From Coptis chinensis (lineage: Eukaryota > Streptophyta > Magnoliopsida > Ranunculales > Ranunculaceae), in contig CM027377.1 in NCBI GenBank assembly GCA_015680905.1, positions 9,386,501 through 9,450,500 on the forward strand: DNA of 64,000 nucleotides. The letters are read 5' to 3'. The notes below the pieces were generated by a model that had not been told where the DNA came from, made no database searches, and was given only the letters and a program-made list of their open reading frames with translations. Both the position numbers and the translations under genes were made by a program. Shown in pieces: positions 34,526 to 46,519 of this stretch (within the stretch, counting starts at the first letter, position 1; each line of letters begins with the position of its first letter).

Positions 34526-35190
34526 TAGGGCTAGCAATGGGTCAGTATGAACCGATACCCGATCCGGTTCGAACCAATAAAAGCGGGTCTGGAATAGATA
34601 GTTAGCATATTAGACCGGTTTTGGGTTTTGAAAATCAGAACCGGACTCTTATTGGATTGGTTCTGGATTAAGTATGTACCGAACCGTTATGGGCCTGATC
34701 CGATTAAAAATTTTAGTCTTATTCTTCCTAATTTTCCTCCACCATATATTTCTATTACCTTTTGCAACATTACAATATTTAAAGTTTAAAAATACATATG
34801 TAATATTACGATATGTTTTTTACATAATAAAAATATGGTTTCTATCTAAAGGAAAATCGGCCTCTCTTACAAATTTGGATTTCAAATCATTCATTATGCA
34901 TTTTGGATCTGTGTACTTTGTTTTTTGTGTTTAGCAAAAAAAATTATTTAATATTTATATAACAAAAATTAGGATCCAATTATAAAAAACTCAGTTCACC
35001 GGGTTGAAATTGAGCTTATTGGTTCAGAACGGATCGGATCCGGAATTAAAAAAAAGTTTTCGGTTCGGTTTTGGTTCTCTAACTCAAATATCCATTCGGG
35101 TCCAGTCCGGTTCTAGGTCTGTATGGTTGAAAAGTGGATCTGTTTTGAATTTACATATATCTGGACCGATCCAACCCATTACCAGCCCTA
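34526..35190. mobile_element. Non-autonomous hAT-type element (MITE)
   Basis: Ends TAGGGCTAGCAATGGGTCAG and CCAACCCATTACCAGCCCTA are imperfect inverted repeats (17 of 20). They are flanked by an exact 8-bp target duplication GGAACTTG (34518-34525 and 35191-35198). Subterminal zones are rich in GAACCGG/CCGGTT units. At 665 bp with no transposase it is non-autonomous. It lies 263 bp upstream of the NAC start codon, so it may affect that promoter. Confidence 0.88.
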
Positions 35191-35198
35191 GGAACTTG

Positions 35199-36790
35199 CA
35201 CCCCCACCCCATAACAAACTCGTATGCTCTCCTTACTTTACTTCACTCTCAATTTTTAAACAAATGGTCAAACCTCAACCCAAAAAAAAACAAAAAACAC
35301 AAATTCATAAAGGACTTGCGGCGCAATGCAGTTTGTTGCACGCTTGTCCTAATTATTTGTAAAACTCATTATCAATAAAATTTTCACTTAAACAAAAAAA
35401 ACAAAAAAAAAAAACAATGTAATTTTTTATTTTCAATGTTAATATTTTATAAGTCTATATAACATTTTAGGAAGTTAACAATTTGTTGAATTATTGTAGA
35501 CTTGTGAACTAGATTATGTATTTTTTTTTATAAAACCTTCATACATTATATTAAAATAGGTAAAATATCCCTAGGGCAGTACAAATAAAACTGTTTAGGA
35601 CCATCAGAATTAGCCCACTTTGCTAGCTTTATAGCCCATTCATTCCTTGTTACAGAAGTGTTCCTAAACGAAAATTATGTCATATCTATCAGCTTCCTGT
35701 TCATCTCTTCTACACCACCACCTTCCGATCCCTTTTGAGCTCCTCGATGGATTAATGAGTTTGATCACTTTTGATCGGTAAAGATCGCATTCACCACTTC
35801 AACCGCATATTCCCGTCTCGAAAAACACTAGAGAGTTTAGATTTAAATAAAACAAACCATAGTTGAACCCTTATGTAGATATATATAGACATAGTATATC
35901 AATTAATGGCTTAAATGCTTTAAGGAACTTCATCAATCAAAACCATTAATCTAAGACCATTAATACTAGCCAATGCTCCCAGGCACCCACGTCGACTCCT
36001 CTTTTTTCTCACTCACGGCTCTAAAAAATGAATTCTAATTTTTTTCCATTCATTTCAATTGTTCGTACCCCATAGATAAGTAGATAAAACCTTTCTTAAA
36101 TCTTATCTCAATTCTTAAATTTTATCTCCATTCTTACTCCGTTCTTAAAAAAAATATCTCCAATTCAATTGTTTCTTAATTGTTCTTTCAAAAATAATTC
36201 TAAAAACCTTTTTTTTGTCATTTCAATTGTTCTGTTCAAAAAACTAAAACCTCTTTCCATCTACAAAACACCTCCAACTCTACAAAGAAAAATTCGTCTC
36301 TTCAAACCCTCATAATAATAGAAGAGAAATCATCTTTTCCATAAAAAGCATCAACAGAGTCTCATTAAACTAAGAAATTGTTCAAGATATGCGAGCCAAG
36401 AGGATTACAGAAGTTGAGATGGACTTGACATTGGCAAAGAGTCAGGGGTATCTAAGGAGCAAACCTAAAAGTGGTACGAGACAAAATTAAGCTTCCTGCT
36501 GTTATTGGAGTTTATACTGGTTTTATGAAAAATAATGGAGAAACATTAAGGGAAGTTTCGAGTCATTGGCGAGACTAGCTCGGTTGATTTTCAGTTGGGT
36601 AAAGCTCCTCAAGGCTCTCTACCTACTTTTGACGCAGTCCCCAATCTGCTGTAACACAGATTGAAATCACAGCTTTCCTCAGAAAACAACTCAGAATAAG
36701 AACTCCCACCTTAACTGAAGTAGTGGGCCAACAGTTTATGATTTACAACAGATGGAGATTGAATCAACCTGCAGCAGGTAACTAATAATG
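35199..36790. other. Intergenic AT-rich region
   Basis: No gene is recognised. At 36090-36200 there are short repeats of the ATTCTTAAATTTTATCTCC type. A small open frame at 36389 (MRAKRITEVEMDL) has no identified domain and may belong to the fragment island downstream. Confidence 0.55.
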
Positions 36791-36794
36791 CAAT

Positions 36795-37079
36795 CTCATC
36801 ATTCTCAAAGTTCAGACCTTCGATGCCCTTGAGAGTTGACTCAAAGTTCTTTATGTTTGTGGGATTCCGGCTAGAAGATGTGCGCTTGGCATCCAAAGAA
36901 CTTATTGACGAACTTCTCTGCCCACTTACAACCTTCCTGGGTGATCCTGGGCTTGCCTCTGTAGTACGGGGACGAGATGGGTCGGTCTCACTCCCAACCA
37001 CCATTGCATCACGGCTGCTAGAGACTGCAGCTCGCCTTGACGATCCACTAGACCGTCCCAGAAAACCTGAACTAGATAA
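36795..37079 (-). pseudogene. Casein kinase I-like gene fragment (C-terminal exon)
   Basis: On the - strand, after a good acceptor (CATGCAG at 37080), the sequence reads LSSSGFLGRSSGSSRRAAVS, then DPSRPRTTEASPG, then KRTSSSRN and KNFESTLKGIEGLNFENDE. This Ser/Arg-rich pattern is the C-terminal tail of plant casein kinase 1-like proteins (CKL family). No kinase domain is found further upstream on the - strand. The frame runs past the expected end to a stop at 36711. The preserved splice acceptor suggests a DNA-level copy of one exon rather than a retrocopy. Confidence 0.75.
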
Positions 37080-37765
37080 CTGCATGGATGAAGATGAATT
37101 TCGTCAAGAGAAATGACATCAAGAATAGAACCAAATATCAGTAACTTTTTAGCATAAAAATATCAACCAATCAGTAGCAATCAGTAGAAAACGGAATGTG
37201 TTTAGAGGTTCTTGGATGCCAAGAGGTTTGTTGTCTTTTCACTTGCTATTGTGCATTTGAATTGTAAAATGTAATCTATGCACAATATGTATTGAAAATA
37301 CTGTGATTTACACTTGCTAAATCAATCTTCCGAAATTTTACTTCTTAGAATCCACTTAGTTGGTCACAGTATTCCGATGTGGAGTTATTGCTTAGTTGAG
37401 AATGCTCCCGTGAAGCCATCTCAGTCCCTTTTTTTCTCTTAGCTTGACACCTCAGCTTTTATAATCATTCGGCACCAAAAAAATCAAACTCACGCCCAGT
37501 TTTAAGAACTGTTCGCGTAAGAATCTAAAAAAAAAAAGAGGATAAAAAAACCTTTCGTCAGTAAAACCTTATAACCCAAACTTCTTCCAATCAATCCATC
37601 CGCAAAATAGAGATAGAGACGTCAGCAGAAGGAAAAGAAGCGTTTTATTTCTTCTTCCCCAATCTAAAGTTCTAAACAACAAACAAAACCTCAAAAAACA
37701 AAAACCAAAAATAATAATAAGATCAAAGAGAAGAGATTAAATAATAAACAAAAAAAGGAAGGAAG

Positions 37766-39087
37766 ATGGGAGAGGGTAGAGATACGAAGGTGTTGCAGGA
37801 ACTGTTACTTTACATATCGAGCGCAGCCTTGAGTGCATTGGTTTTATTCGTTGGTCTCCGTCAACTTGACCCTAATTGGGAATCAAGTAAGAAAGCCCTC
37901 GAACACAAAAAGTAGAATTCTAAACATTTAGGTCGTCCTCTTATCCACACTAATGCTTACGAGGTACCATCATCATCCGGTGTTTTATTTTATATTAATT
38001 GATTGATGCCATTCTTTATTGGCTTTTTTGAATTTTACTATGCTTCATACTCAGTTTACTCACCGATGAAACTATGCACATGTCTTCTTTGCTTTGGTAA
38101 TAAGAAAGAAAATGAGAGACTTATTAAACCGACAAAAGAGACAGAGGACATCATATCACTGGTCGTTGATATCATCCTAACAAGCAGAAGATTAGTAAAG
38201 AAAAACAAACATCCTAGCATGGTAATTAAATAAATTATTTTTTGTGTCAGAACCGAGTTATCTCTAAACCCATTACCGCACTACCCAAGACCATTTTCTG
38301 TCATCTATTTTTATTAGTAAAAGGCATATTTTTTACTAACCAGTAAAGCAAAAGCAAAAACCCCGTGGGTTGAGACTTGCCATTTTCTCAGTGTGTAGAG
38401 GTTAGTTATCTACTTCTAAAAACGAAGCTAAGGTTGAGCTTGAGTTCTATTACTTAAGCCATTTTTAGTTACCATACCTTTCTCTGGGGCAGTGAGAGAT
38501 GAACTTTGTCAAGATATTACAAGTTGGCCGTTATATTCTAAGTCTTCCATTTTGATGATTGAACAGTATCTAGACCTGTGCAACAGATGGTGTCTTTGTA
38601 ATCTTTTCATTAAGCCTGTTGGAATGTTGATTTGTTTTTTAAGTGTTGACCTTGGGATGGTAAAAAGTCCAACTTAACTGTTGAAATCTGCATATTTATT
38701 TAATGTTAGGGATAGTGTAACAATATTTTGGTAAAAGCATTTTTGGTGAAAATAGAGTACCAATATTTATGTCTTTTATTTCTCTTACAGGATGTAATTG
38801 CATGCGATGTCATAAATCCTGATCATATTGATGTAGAGTTTGAGACCATTGGGGGTTTGGATAACATTAAGCAAGCATTATATGAATTGGTGATTCTTCC
38901 ACTACGAAGACCTGAGCTATTTTCATATGGGAAGCTTCTCACTCCACAGAAAGGGGTGTTATTGTATGGACCACCTGGAACTGGAAAGACAATGCTTGCC
39001 AAGGCCATTGCAAAAGAATCTGGAGCTGTATTTATCAATGTGGTATCTAATTTGATGAGCAAATGGTTTGGTGATGCACAGAAACTT
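37766..39087 (+). pseudogene. MSP1/ATAD1-type AAA ATPase, truncated and with a stop
   Basis: Functional relatives are outer-membrane AAA ATPases that extract mislocalised tail-anchored proteins from mitochondria. Exon 1 (37766-37963) encodes the N-terminal membrane segment (LLLYISSAALSALVLFVGL) but has an in-frame TAG at codon 50, where a Glu codon is expected (KK-stop-NSK). Exon 2 starts at 38791 after TTACAG and reads DVIACDVINPDHIDVEF, then Walker A GPPGTGKT, then NLMSKWFGDAQK. It then ends; Walker B, the arginine fingers and the rest are absent. Compared with the family, one residue is also missing in the INV-VSN segment. The 827-bp intron is retained. Confidence 0.85.
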
Positions 39088-39573
39088 GGGATGTGGAGTT
39101 ATATTAAACACTGTTAACCATCAGATTCAAGTTACTATTGTCAATTTTGTACCTAAAGTAGGGCCTATATATCTATTGGTTCTTCTACGGATTCATTTAA
39201 AGTTGCTGAAGCAAATTTAAATTTGATAATTATTATTCCAACAATAGAACAGGTGTGTTTCTTTCTTTCGACACATTTTTTTTTTTTTTTTTCAATTTCA
39301 ATTAGGGTTTTTTTTTTTTTTTTTTTCCGAAGGAATCCAATCCACCTTTGATGATATTCTAATCAAGACTTTTCGTTGAATTCTGCAACGAAAGTTCTCC
39401 AAAAATCCAAAATCTTCGTTGAAACTTTGGGCTGTCGAACGAAACTGGTGGTTCACAGCTACTTGGCTGCTTGAGGACTCTGTTAAGTTCTTTCCTCAAA
39501 AGTCAACACTAATATTTCTTTATGTAATTGCTCACTCTTCTTTTCCCTTCTACACATCTCTCTCTCTCTCTCA

Positions 39574-39936
39574 ATGGAGCACACAAAAGAAGCTGCACTA
39601 TTAACATAATTGAGGAAGTCACTAGAGAGCAGCTTAGGCTCAAAGAATCGAGGTAAGTTTTTGTGTTTTGCTAAATACCCAAGTTATAAAATGCAGACAC
39701 CGTTATAGTTTTGATGTAATCAAGTGTATGGTGCTTTCACAGAACTATGGTGATGCCATGTTGACGAGATTTTTAGTAGCAAGGTGGATGAACCCAATGA
39801 AAGCAGCTAAGATGTTGGTTTCATGGAAGAAATGGAGGGAAGAGTTTGTACCATTGGGTTTTATTCCTGATTCTGAAGGGCCTGATGAGTTAAAAGCTAA
39901 AAAAAATTATTTGCAAGGACCAACCCCAATTCAAGA
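39574..39936 (+). pseudogene. SEC14-like (CRAL-TRIO) gene fragment
   Basis: A small first exon begins MEHTKEAALLT, then has an in-frame TAA, then LRKSLESSLGSK. After an intron (acceptor TTTCACAG at 39742) the second exon reads NYGDAMLTRFLVARWMNPMK, AAKMLVSWKKWREEFVPLGF and IPDSEGPDELK. This is the CRAL-TRIO N-terminal helical region of plant SEC14-like phospholipid-transfer proteins. The lipid-binding CRAL-TRIO domain is missing downstream. The first exon also appears out of phase with the second. It lies about 490 bp after the AAA ATPase fragment in the same orientation. Confidence 0.75.
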
Positions 39937-39999
39937 GTAAGTATACCCTTTTTTCCCCTGCCTATTATTGTATGTGAATTTAGTAGTCCCCCTTTATGT

Positions 40000-41669
40000 T
40001 TTGGGGTGGTTTAACTTACCATGTTTTTCCTGCGTAAATTGGTTTGAAGTGCTAAATCGATACTACAATGTTAAAATCGTCTTTTTAGACAACTCCATGT
40101 TGCTTGACTGTGAATATGAGGGTCCATACTAAATTATGGAGATGAGGGTGTAGTTCAAAAAGCCCAGAAAGATGGTACTGAAGAGCCAGATTCCAAAAGG
40201 CCTCATCATCAATTAATAACATCTGTGTCTTCCACAAGAAACATAATGGCTTGAAGCTGGATTTTCTGGTTTTTTTTTTTTTACAATATTATGTTATTAT
40301 TTTAGTCATTTATAGTTGTGTCTTGCTTTGAAAGATGATATTGAAGGATCAAACTCTTTGATATCACCAATAGTTGTGTGTCGAACCATTGGTTCCACTG
40401 GTGGTTGTAATGGTAATGGGCTAATAGTGCACTTTGGTAGTTCCTTTGCACCATATGCATTCTCCTTTACATTGTTATGTAATTGAATGTGGTTGCATTT
40501 TTCCCTATTAAATTAGACTATAAAGTCTTATTTGGATAAGTTTTCAAGTATGTCTGTGTCTTTTAGATATTTTAGTATATTGAGTTTATATATTTAGCTT
40601 TAATATTTATTCCAAATTCATCTTTTCTTTACAATGATTTATCCTTTCTTTCATTTGATATTAGTCTATGTATGTGGCTAACAATTCAAACCAAAATAGA
40701 ATTCATGTGACTGACAAATATTGTCATTTTCATTCTTTTAAGAAAAATGGGGCATGCAATTGGAAAACATTGTAATACCTAACCGTGTAACAGTGAAATA
40801 TCTTGCAAAATTTTGCTTATGTAGATACCGACACTAAATCCTAGGAGCTTTCTCTCAAACTTACTGAATGTCAGATTGGTTATGCTTTATATAACGTTGA
40901 GATAGGCTCTGATGATTTTTTCTACTTGGTCTTCTTAGTATATTGACCTATGTCATTGGAAAGCCTTTATCATTCCTGTTTAACATTTCAAACTGGATTT
41001 GATAGGCTCATTTATTGATTCACATTGATGGTTTTTTCAAAGGCAATGCAGATGTTGTAACATCTGTATGTGTTCAATAAATTAAAGCCTTTCATGGGTT
41101 AACAGAAGTGCACGGTGACAACTGAGAAGTACAACAAACTTGACTCTATGTATCCAACGCTTCACAAATGAGAAAAGCAACGTAACTAAGCTAGGTATGC
41201 ATACGGTAGATCATAAATGACATCTTTGGGCACTAAAATGAGTTTTGATTTCCATTCTATGATCAGTATTAGTTTCATCTCATCTATGATAGGAACTGAA
41301 AATATCCATTTCAATTGAGTTATGAATGAGGGAATTGGAAGTTTGTATAAACCTTAAGGTATGAGCAAGGTAGTTCATAATCATAACTTAATGCATAGGT
41401 CTCACAAGAATGCACTTTCTAATTTGAGGACTCACAAAATTGTTCTTGTGTTTGATTGAATTGTGTTGGTTCGAAAACACCTCTTCTATTCCAATCAATA
41501 AAACCCCACTTATATGTTTTTTTTTTATGTCTGTTAGTATGTTTCTATGGTATCTAGGTACCATGCAGTAGTAAATGTGATAATGCTAATATACTTATTG
41601 CAGAATTGTTATAAATTTTTTGTATTTGTTTACACTACTTTTAAATCCCACTATATTTCTTAAGTTCCA
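40000..41669. other. Non-coding sequence within the gene-fragment region
   Basis: AT-rich, no gene recognised. A short coding-like stretch at about 40146-40230 (VQKAQKDGTEEPDSKRPHH) is not assigned. I searched by eye for long terminal inverted repeats or Helitron ends that could define a carrier element and found none that convince. Confidence 0.5.
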
Positions 41670-41854
41670 GTGACAACAATCAGTGGAAAAGTAGTTGAGC
41701 AAGTAGATTTGTTAAAAAAGAGACAGGGGCCATGGCATCTGGACGTGTGGCAGTTTGTCATTTTATATGTACTCTGGGTTGCAGCTGTACTTTCCCACTT
41801 CAGAGTTTGTGGATACTGTAATTATATTTGGTGTGATGGCCGTCGTTCATTTTG
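41670..41854 (+). pseudogene. P5A-type ATPase (MIA/PDR2-like) N-terminal fragment
   Basis: Reads TTISGKVVEQVDLLKKRQ, GPWHLDVWQFVILYVLW, then, after a one-base frameshift near 41790, a second stretch (SEFVDTVIIFGVMAVVHF). This is the N-terminus of plant P5A ATPases, ER proteins that dislocate misinserted membrane helices. The expected initiating ATG is GTG here. The fragment ends at a donor-like site (TTTG|GTGAGA). Nothing else of the ~1,180-residue protein is present. It is the fourth unrelated gene fragment in 5 kb. Confidence 0.8.
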
Positions 41855-41879
41855 GTGAGAAGTAAATATCTTACACTGT

Positions 41880-43793
41880 TTCATACATGAATAGATATCT
41901 TGATTATCGTATATATACCTTGCTTTTCAAATTGCTTAGGCCAGGAAGTTTCATTACGTTAATTGTCATGCTCATACCCTCTGAAGACTTTGAAATGGTG
42001 GAATAGTCAAAGCCATAGTTAAGCCCGTAATTGGTCTTTAAGGTGTGCATGAATGGAAGTTAGCTTAGATTGCCATTCGATTACTCATTTTCTCTTTCTG
42101 ATTTATTATGACGCTATTAGATTTTGCATATCCTACCACACTCCTACAAGTACTAACTCAGGTTCTTACTGAACACATTTGACTTGGTCTTGCTTGAATA
42201 TTTTTAGTGTAGACACAATTAACACTTAGGTATGTCTGTCAAAAAAATTGGTTTGGATGGTAACGAGATTAAGGAAAGAACAAGGGAGAAGACAATATTA
42301 ATTGGTACTGTGACTCAAAAGATGATCTTGTTTAGTTAAAGATACTTAATTAAAGTTTAGTATAGTTATACTAACTTGAATCATAAAATGCTTTAGAGGT
42401 ATATGGGAACTATGCAAATGCTTTACTCCATTAACACATTCGACTCTATGAAATTGTACTTAGAGATAAAATTTGTGATGCTACTTATAAAGGGGGAATG
42501 CATATATAATCCCGTTCTTATAGTTTGATATTTGTAGTGGATTGGAAGTTGAATTGTTAGGTTCAAAATGTCTTTTTGGCATTAAGTCGTGACAACTTGG
42601 TTTAGTCTAGACAAACACACACATGCTTTAAATAAATAAATTCACTCAAGCCACCCATGCTCTTCAAGGGAAGGACAGTCAACCATGACACTTTCTTTAG
42701 GCCACTGCTCATTTCCTTATTGAGTAAACTTGGGACATATCATTACATGCTAGCCAAACGTAGATAAAAAGGTAATAGCTAATTTTTAATTTCAAGGAGT
42801 TACATGTTTTGTGATTCAAATGGCTATAGAAATGGACGATAGTAAAGTCTTGGAGAGTCAGCCTATAGAAAGAGTTTGAAAACATTATTACTCGCTATAG
42901 TTAATGTTATTTCTTTGAAAGAGTTTGACCACCATTTAGTTGTATTTCAAGGTACTCATTGATCTTTAATTTGTAAACCTCAATTGTGTTCATTTTTGAC
43001 TTTCTGTATCTTGATTTGGATTCGTCCAATTTCAAGGAAATGGTTGCAGTGGAAACTTAGTTACCACATTGTAGGTGTACCAAGGTCATATGATTATTTA
43101 TGTGTAATGCATCGATCACCGTGTTAGTAGGATTAAAAAATAATTGGGGTCTTAATTGTTAAAATCCTTCGAACAATAAAATATAAATCACTATTTAATG
43201 GATAGAACTCAAAAGTTTAGCGTTGAAACTTATCTCTCCCGTAGTTAAAGAGCAAGTATCAATTTCTTCTCTCCCATAGAAGACCAAGTTTAGTCACACA
43301 TATTTTTTGCAATTCATCTCAATCCATCGCTGGAAGGTATGTACTAACAAATAAGTAATCTCCTCTTATGTGTTTTGTTTTCACCTGAAAATCCAAACAC
43401 AATCAAATGTATACTGATTGAGCTATTCTTCATCGAACTCATGATTAAAAATCTTTTGTTACAAGAATTCTTGAAGAAAGTGAAAAGGTCTAGGTATAAA
43501 ATGTCAAATGCTTTATTACAAATATAATTCGTGCTCTCGCCTCTTTTTAGCTGGAAAACAAACAGTTCATTGTGTGAAGGTGTTCAAAAGGCCCAAAATC
43601 ACCGGCATACTACACTGGCAGGTATGCTCCCACCGTTGAGAAAACAATGCTTCATTGCATGTTGTTTGAGTTAAATAATAATTTGTGTAGTTATTTGATG
43701 TTTCATTAAGTACATATTCTATGCAAATCACATATATTATTATAGGGTATATGATTAATTTGTTGTAGAAACACCTAATTTTCGTAATTTTAG
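41880..43793. other. Intergenic sequence, nothing recognised
   Basis: AT-rich DNA without recognised genes, RNA genes or repeat structures. Confidence 0.55.
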
Positions 43794-44784
43794 TGTAACC
43801 CCCAATGCATATCAAAAGTCTACAAAGCTTTTGATACTTGGTTAAGGAATACTTGGTTAAGTTAAGGATTTTGGATACTCGGAACTTTTATAGACTTTGA
43901 GTTCTGTTTAATTGTCATTGGGGTTGAATTCTTCACACCAACTTTAATTTCTTTAACTTAAATGTTTAAGTACTTTCCTCTTCGCTTGAAAGTTACCTTT
44001 CTAAATATTTTCCTGTGATAATTCTCCTTCACCATTTTCATATACTATTTCGATCATTTACATTTATTTTGGTTCCAATTTGAAATTGCATACCTGTAGA
44101 TGGCTGTGATTTTGATCTTATGACCTTAAGTATATAGGGTTCTTCAAATTGACAAGGATTCATGAAATTCATGCTTTCACTTAGAGAACTATAAGCAAGG
44201 GAAGCAGACACTAATGGTTGTTTGAAGGTGATTTGCACTAATGTGGAGGTTAGTTCAGACTCAATATAAATATGCTTTGCAGGATGGTAAGTATACTATC
44301 CTTTTTGTAGGGGTGGATTACCATATAAAGATTTTTGGACAAGCTAAATCTATTTTATTTGTTGAATAACTTTGATAAAAGGACGTCTCACAATGTATAG
44401 AGGAACTAACAGTCATGATGTAAATTATACAATGTTTTTAGTACATTTTAAACGCGCTAGAGAAACTAATGCCTTCTTAGGGAAGGAACTAAATTGTCTC
44501 GAGGCGTAAGGGTTATTTAACTGTTCTGGCATTCGTCAAGATGATTAAGTAACTGGATTAAACAATGAGATATCTATATTGTTATGATTTTCAGGTTATG
44601 ACATGATTTAAGTTTATGAAATGTTGAAAATACAAATGAGACTTTGCCGAAATTTTTGTATGATTATTCTGTCTTTGTTTAGTTTGGTTTTGCTTAGTTG
44701 GTCCGATCACGTCCCGAGTTTCATAATGACTGTAGATGCCATGTGTCTTTGGTAATCAGTCATTATAAAATTTGGGGCGTGACA
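43794..44784 (+). mobile_element. Possible Ty3/gypsy solo LTR remnant
   Basis: The 3' part (44594-44784) resembles the end of the LTR at 6.6-6.73 kb: GGTTATGACA, then TGCCGAAATTT, then GGGGCGTGACA. A TGTAACCCCC at 43794 could be the start, giving ~990 bp. The flanking bases (TTTAG and TAGTT) do not give a clean 5-bp duplication. The 3' end is better supported than the 5' end. Confidence 0.4.
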
Positions 44785-44797
44785 TAGTTGATGGCAG

Positions 44798-45598
44798 ATG
44801 ACATGCACCTTCTGGTCGGGTGACCCTTCGACAAGGAAAAAAATAACTTTAAAATGGGAGAGTGTTTGCAAACCTAAAGAAGAAGGGGGCTTGGGTCTAA
44901 GAAGACTTAGGGATATCAATCTCGCTCTCCTTATGAAGGCGGTGTGGCAAGTTCTCACCATGGACAATGATTGGAGCAAATTTATGCTTCAAAAATACAG
45001 AATGAATGATGGGCAATGGCTCACTTATCACAAAATGTCTACTATCTGGCCTGGGATCAGGTGGGCTCTCTCTGAAATTAGAACAAACATGGGATGGGTG
45101 GTAGGGCAAGGCAAGAACATTGACTTATGGAGAGATCCATGGGTCGGGAAGTCTGTTGCGGATTGCCTGCCTCATGTAAATTGGAGAGGTTTCAAAGCAA
45201 AGGTGGAAGATTTGATTTCTAATAACCATTGGGACTTCCCTGCACAAGTCTTAGAAGTATTCAACAGGCTGGGCATAAATCTTATGGAGCTTCAGCAGCC
45301 AACTGGAGATGAACACGACCAGAGAATATGGAAGCCAGATAAAAATGGCCTCTTTACTATGCACTCTGCTCACGACTCTATAAGGAAGATGAACAATAAG
45401 GTGGGATGGTACAAATGGATATGGGTTGATCATATACATCCTAGAGCAGCTGGTACTGCGTGGAAACTCATCCAGAGAGCTGTTCCCACAGATGATAGAG
45501 TGAAGAAAGTCGGCGTCAGTCTAGCATCTAGATGTTGTCTGTGTAAATGCAACGAGGAGACCATCGACCACTTGCTTTGGGAATGCCCAAGACTGTGA
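44798..45598 (+). pseudogene. LINE ORF2 C-terminal part (zf-RVT)
   Basis: The largest open piece of the truncated LINE. WESVCKPKEEGGLGLRRLRD opens it, IDLWRDPWVG lies in the middle, and the zinc-binding CCLCKCNEETIDHLLWECP is near the end. A TGA at 45598 interrupts the original frame, which continues for ~190 bp past it. RNase H follows at about 45960-46380 in two frames. Confidence 0.9.
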
Positions 45599-46500
45599 GA
45601 GATATGGGACTGGATTGCATCAGTTTTTGAAGTTACCATTAGGTGTTATAACTTCAAAGAATTGATCATTGCAACAAAGTCTAGAAGTCCTATTATCAAG
45701 GATCTTTGGAATGCTGCCGTCATACATGTCTTGGTACAGGTATGGAAAACTAGGAATAAAAGATTCTTCGAAGGACTAACATACAACAAGGTACACATCT
45801 AGACATCTGTTCTTCAAGGTATCATAGTTGCTGTTATGTTGAGCAAAGCCACTATGCACAACAATGTCTTGGACTTGCGAGTGCTTCACAGACTTGGAGT
45901 TACTTGTAGACCAAGGCCATCACCTATCATTAAGGAGGTACACTGGACGCTACCTAAAGCAGAAGAGATCAAGGCAAACACTGATGGTTCGTCAATTGGA
46001 AACCCGAACAACAAGCTCTTTGGAGTAATATTCGAGGGACAATACAAATCGGTGGTTGAGATCGGCTCAAGGGGCTCGGGTGTTGCAACTAACTATGATG
46101 ACGGAATACTTGGCAGTTCTACTAGCAATGGAGAAGGCAATAGAGAACAATTGGCTATGCATTTGGATAGAATGTGACTCAAATGCAGTTGTGCATAGTC
46201 TTAATGGGAACAATACACCTTGGAATTTAAGGTCCAGATGGAAACGAGTTACATCTAAGCTAACTCACATAAGTCGAGAAGACAACTTTAGAGCGGATGC
46301 AACAGCAAGGAAGGCCTCAACTTTGGATAGTGATCAAGTGCTTTGGAGTACTACAAAACCTGATTTTATTTCTAGATTGGAATCACCAGTTAGGACATAT
46401 TACAGGTTTTGTTAAGCTAGTCTTAATGTAATCTCTTGACATCTCTGTAACAAAACTTTATTATTTAATATACTCCCTACTTGCATGCAAAAAAAAAAAA
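44812..46500 (+). mobile_element. 5'-truncated L1-type LINE with 19-bp target duplication
   Basis: The element begins inside ORF2 and ends in a 12-A tail (46489-46500). It is flanked by an exact 19-bp direct repeat, GGCAGATGACATGCACCTT (44793-44811 and 46501-46519), the signature of target-primed reverse transcription. The coding part holds the region after RT, a zf-RVT domain (Cys pattern CCLCKCNEETIDHLLWECP) and an RNase H domain (KANTDGSS). Stops interrupt it at 45598, at about 45800, and by a frameshift at about 46090. Confidence 0.95.
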
Positions 46501-46519
46501 GGCAGATGACATGCACCTT

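Noticed and set aside
36795..41854. One expressed fusion gene made from the captured fragments
   Set aside because: The first fragment is on the opposite strand and the others contain in-frame stops or frameshifts, so no joined open frame exists.
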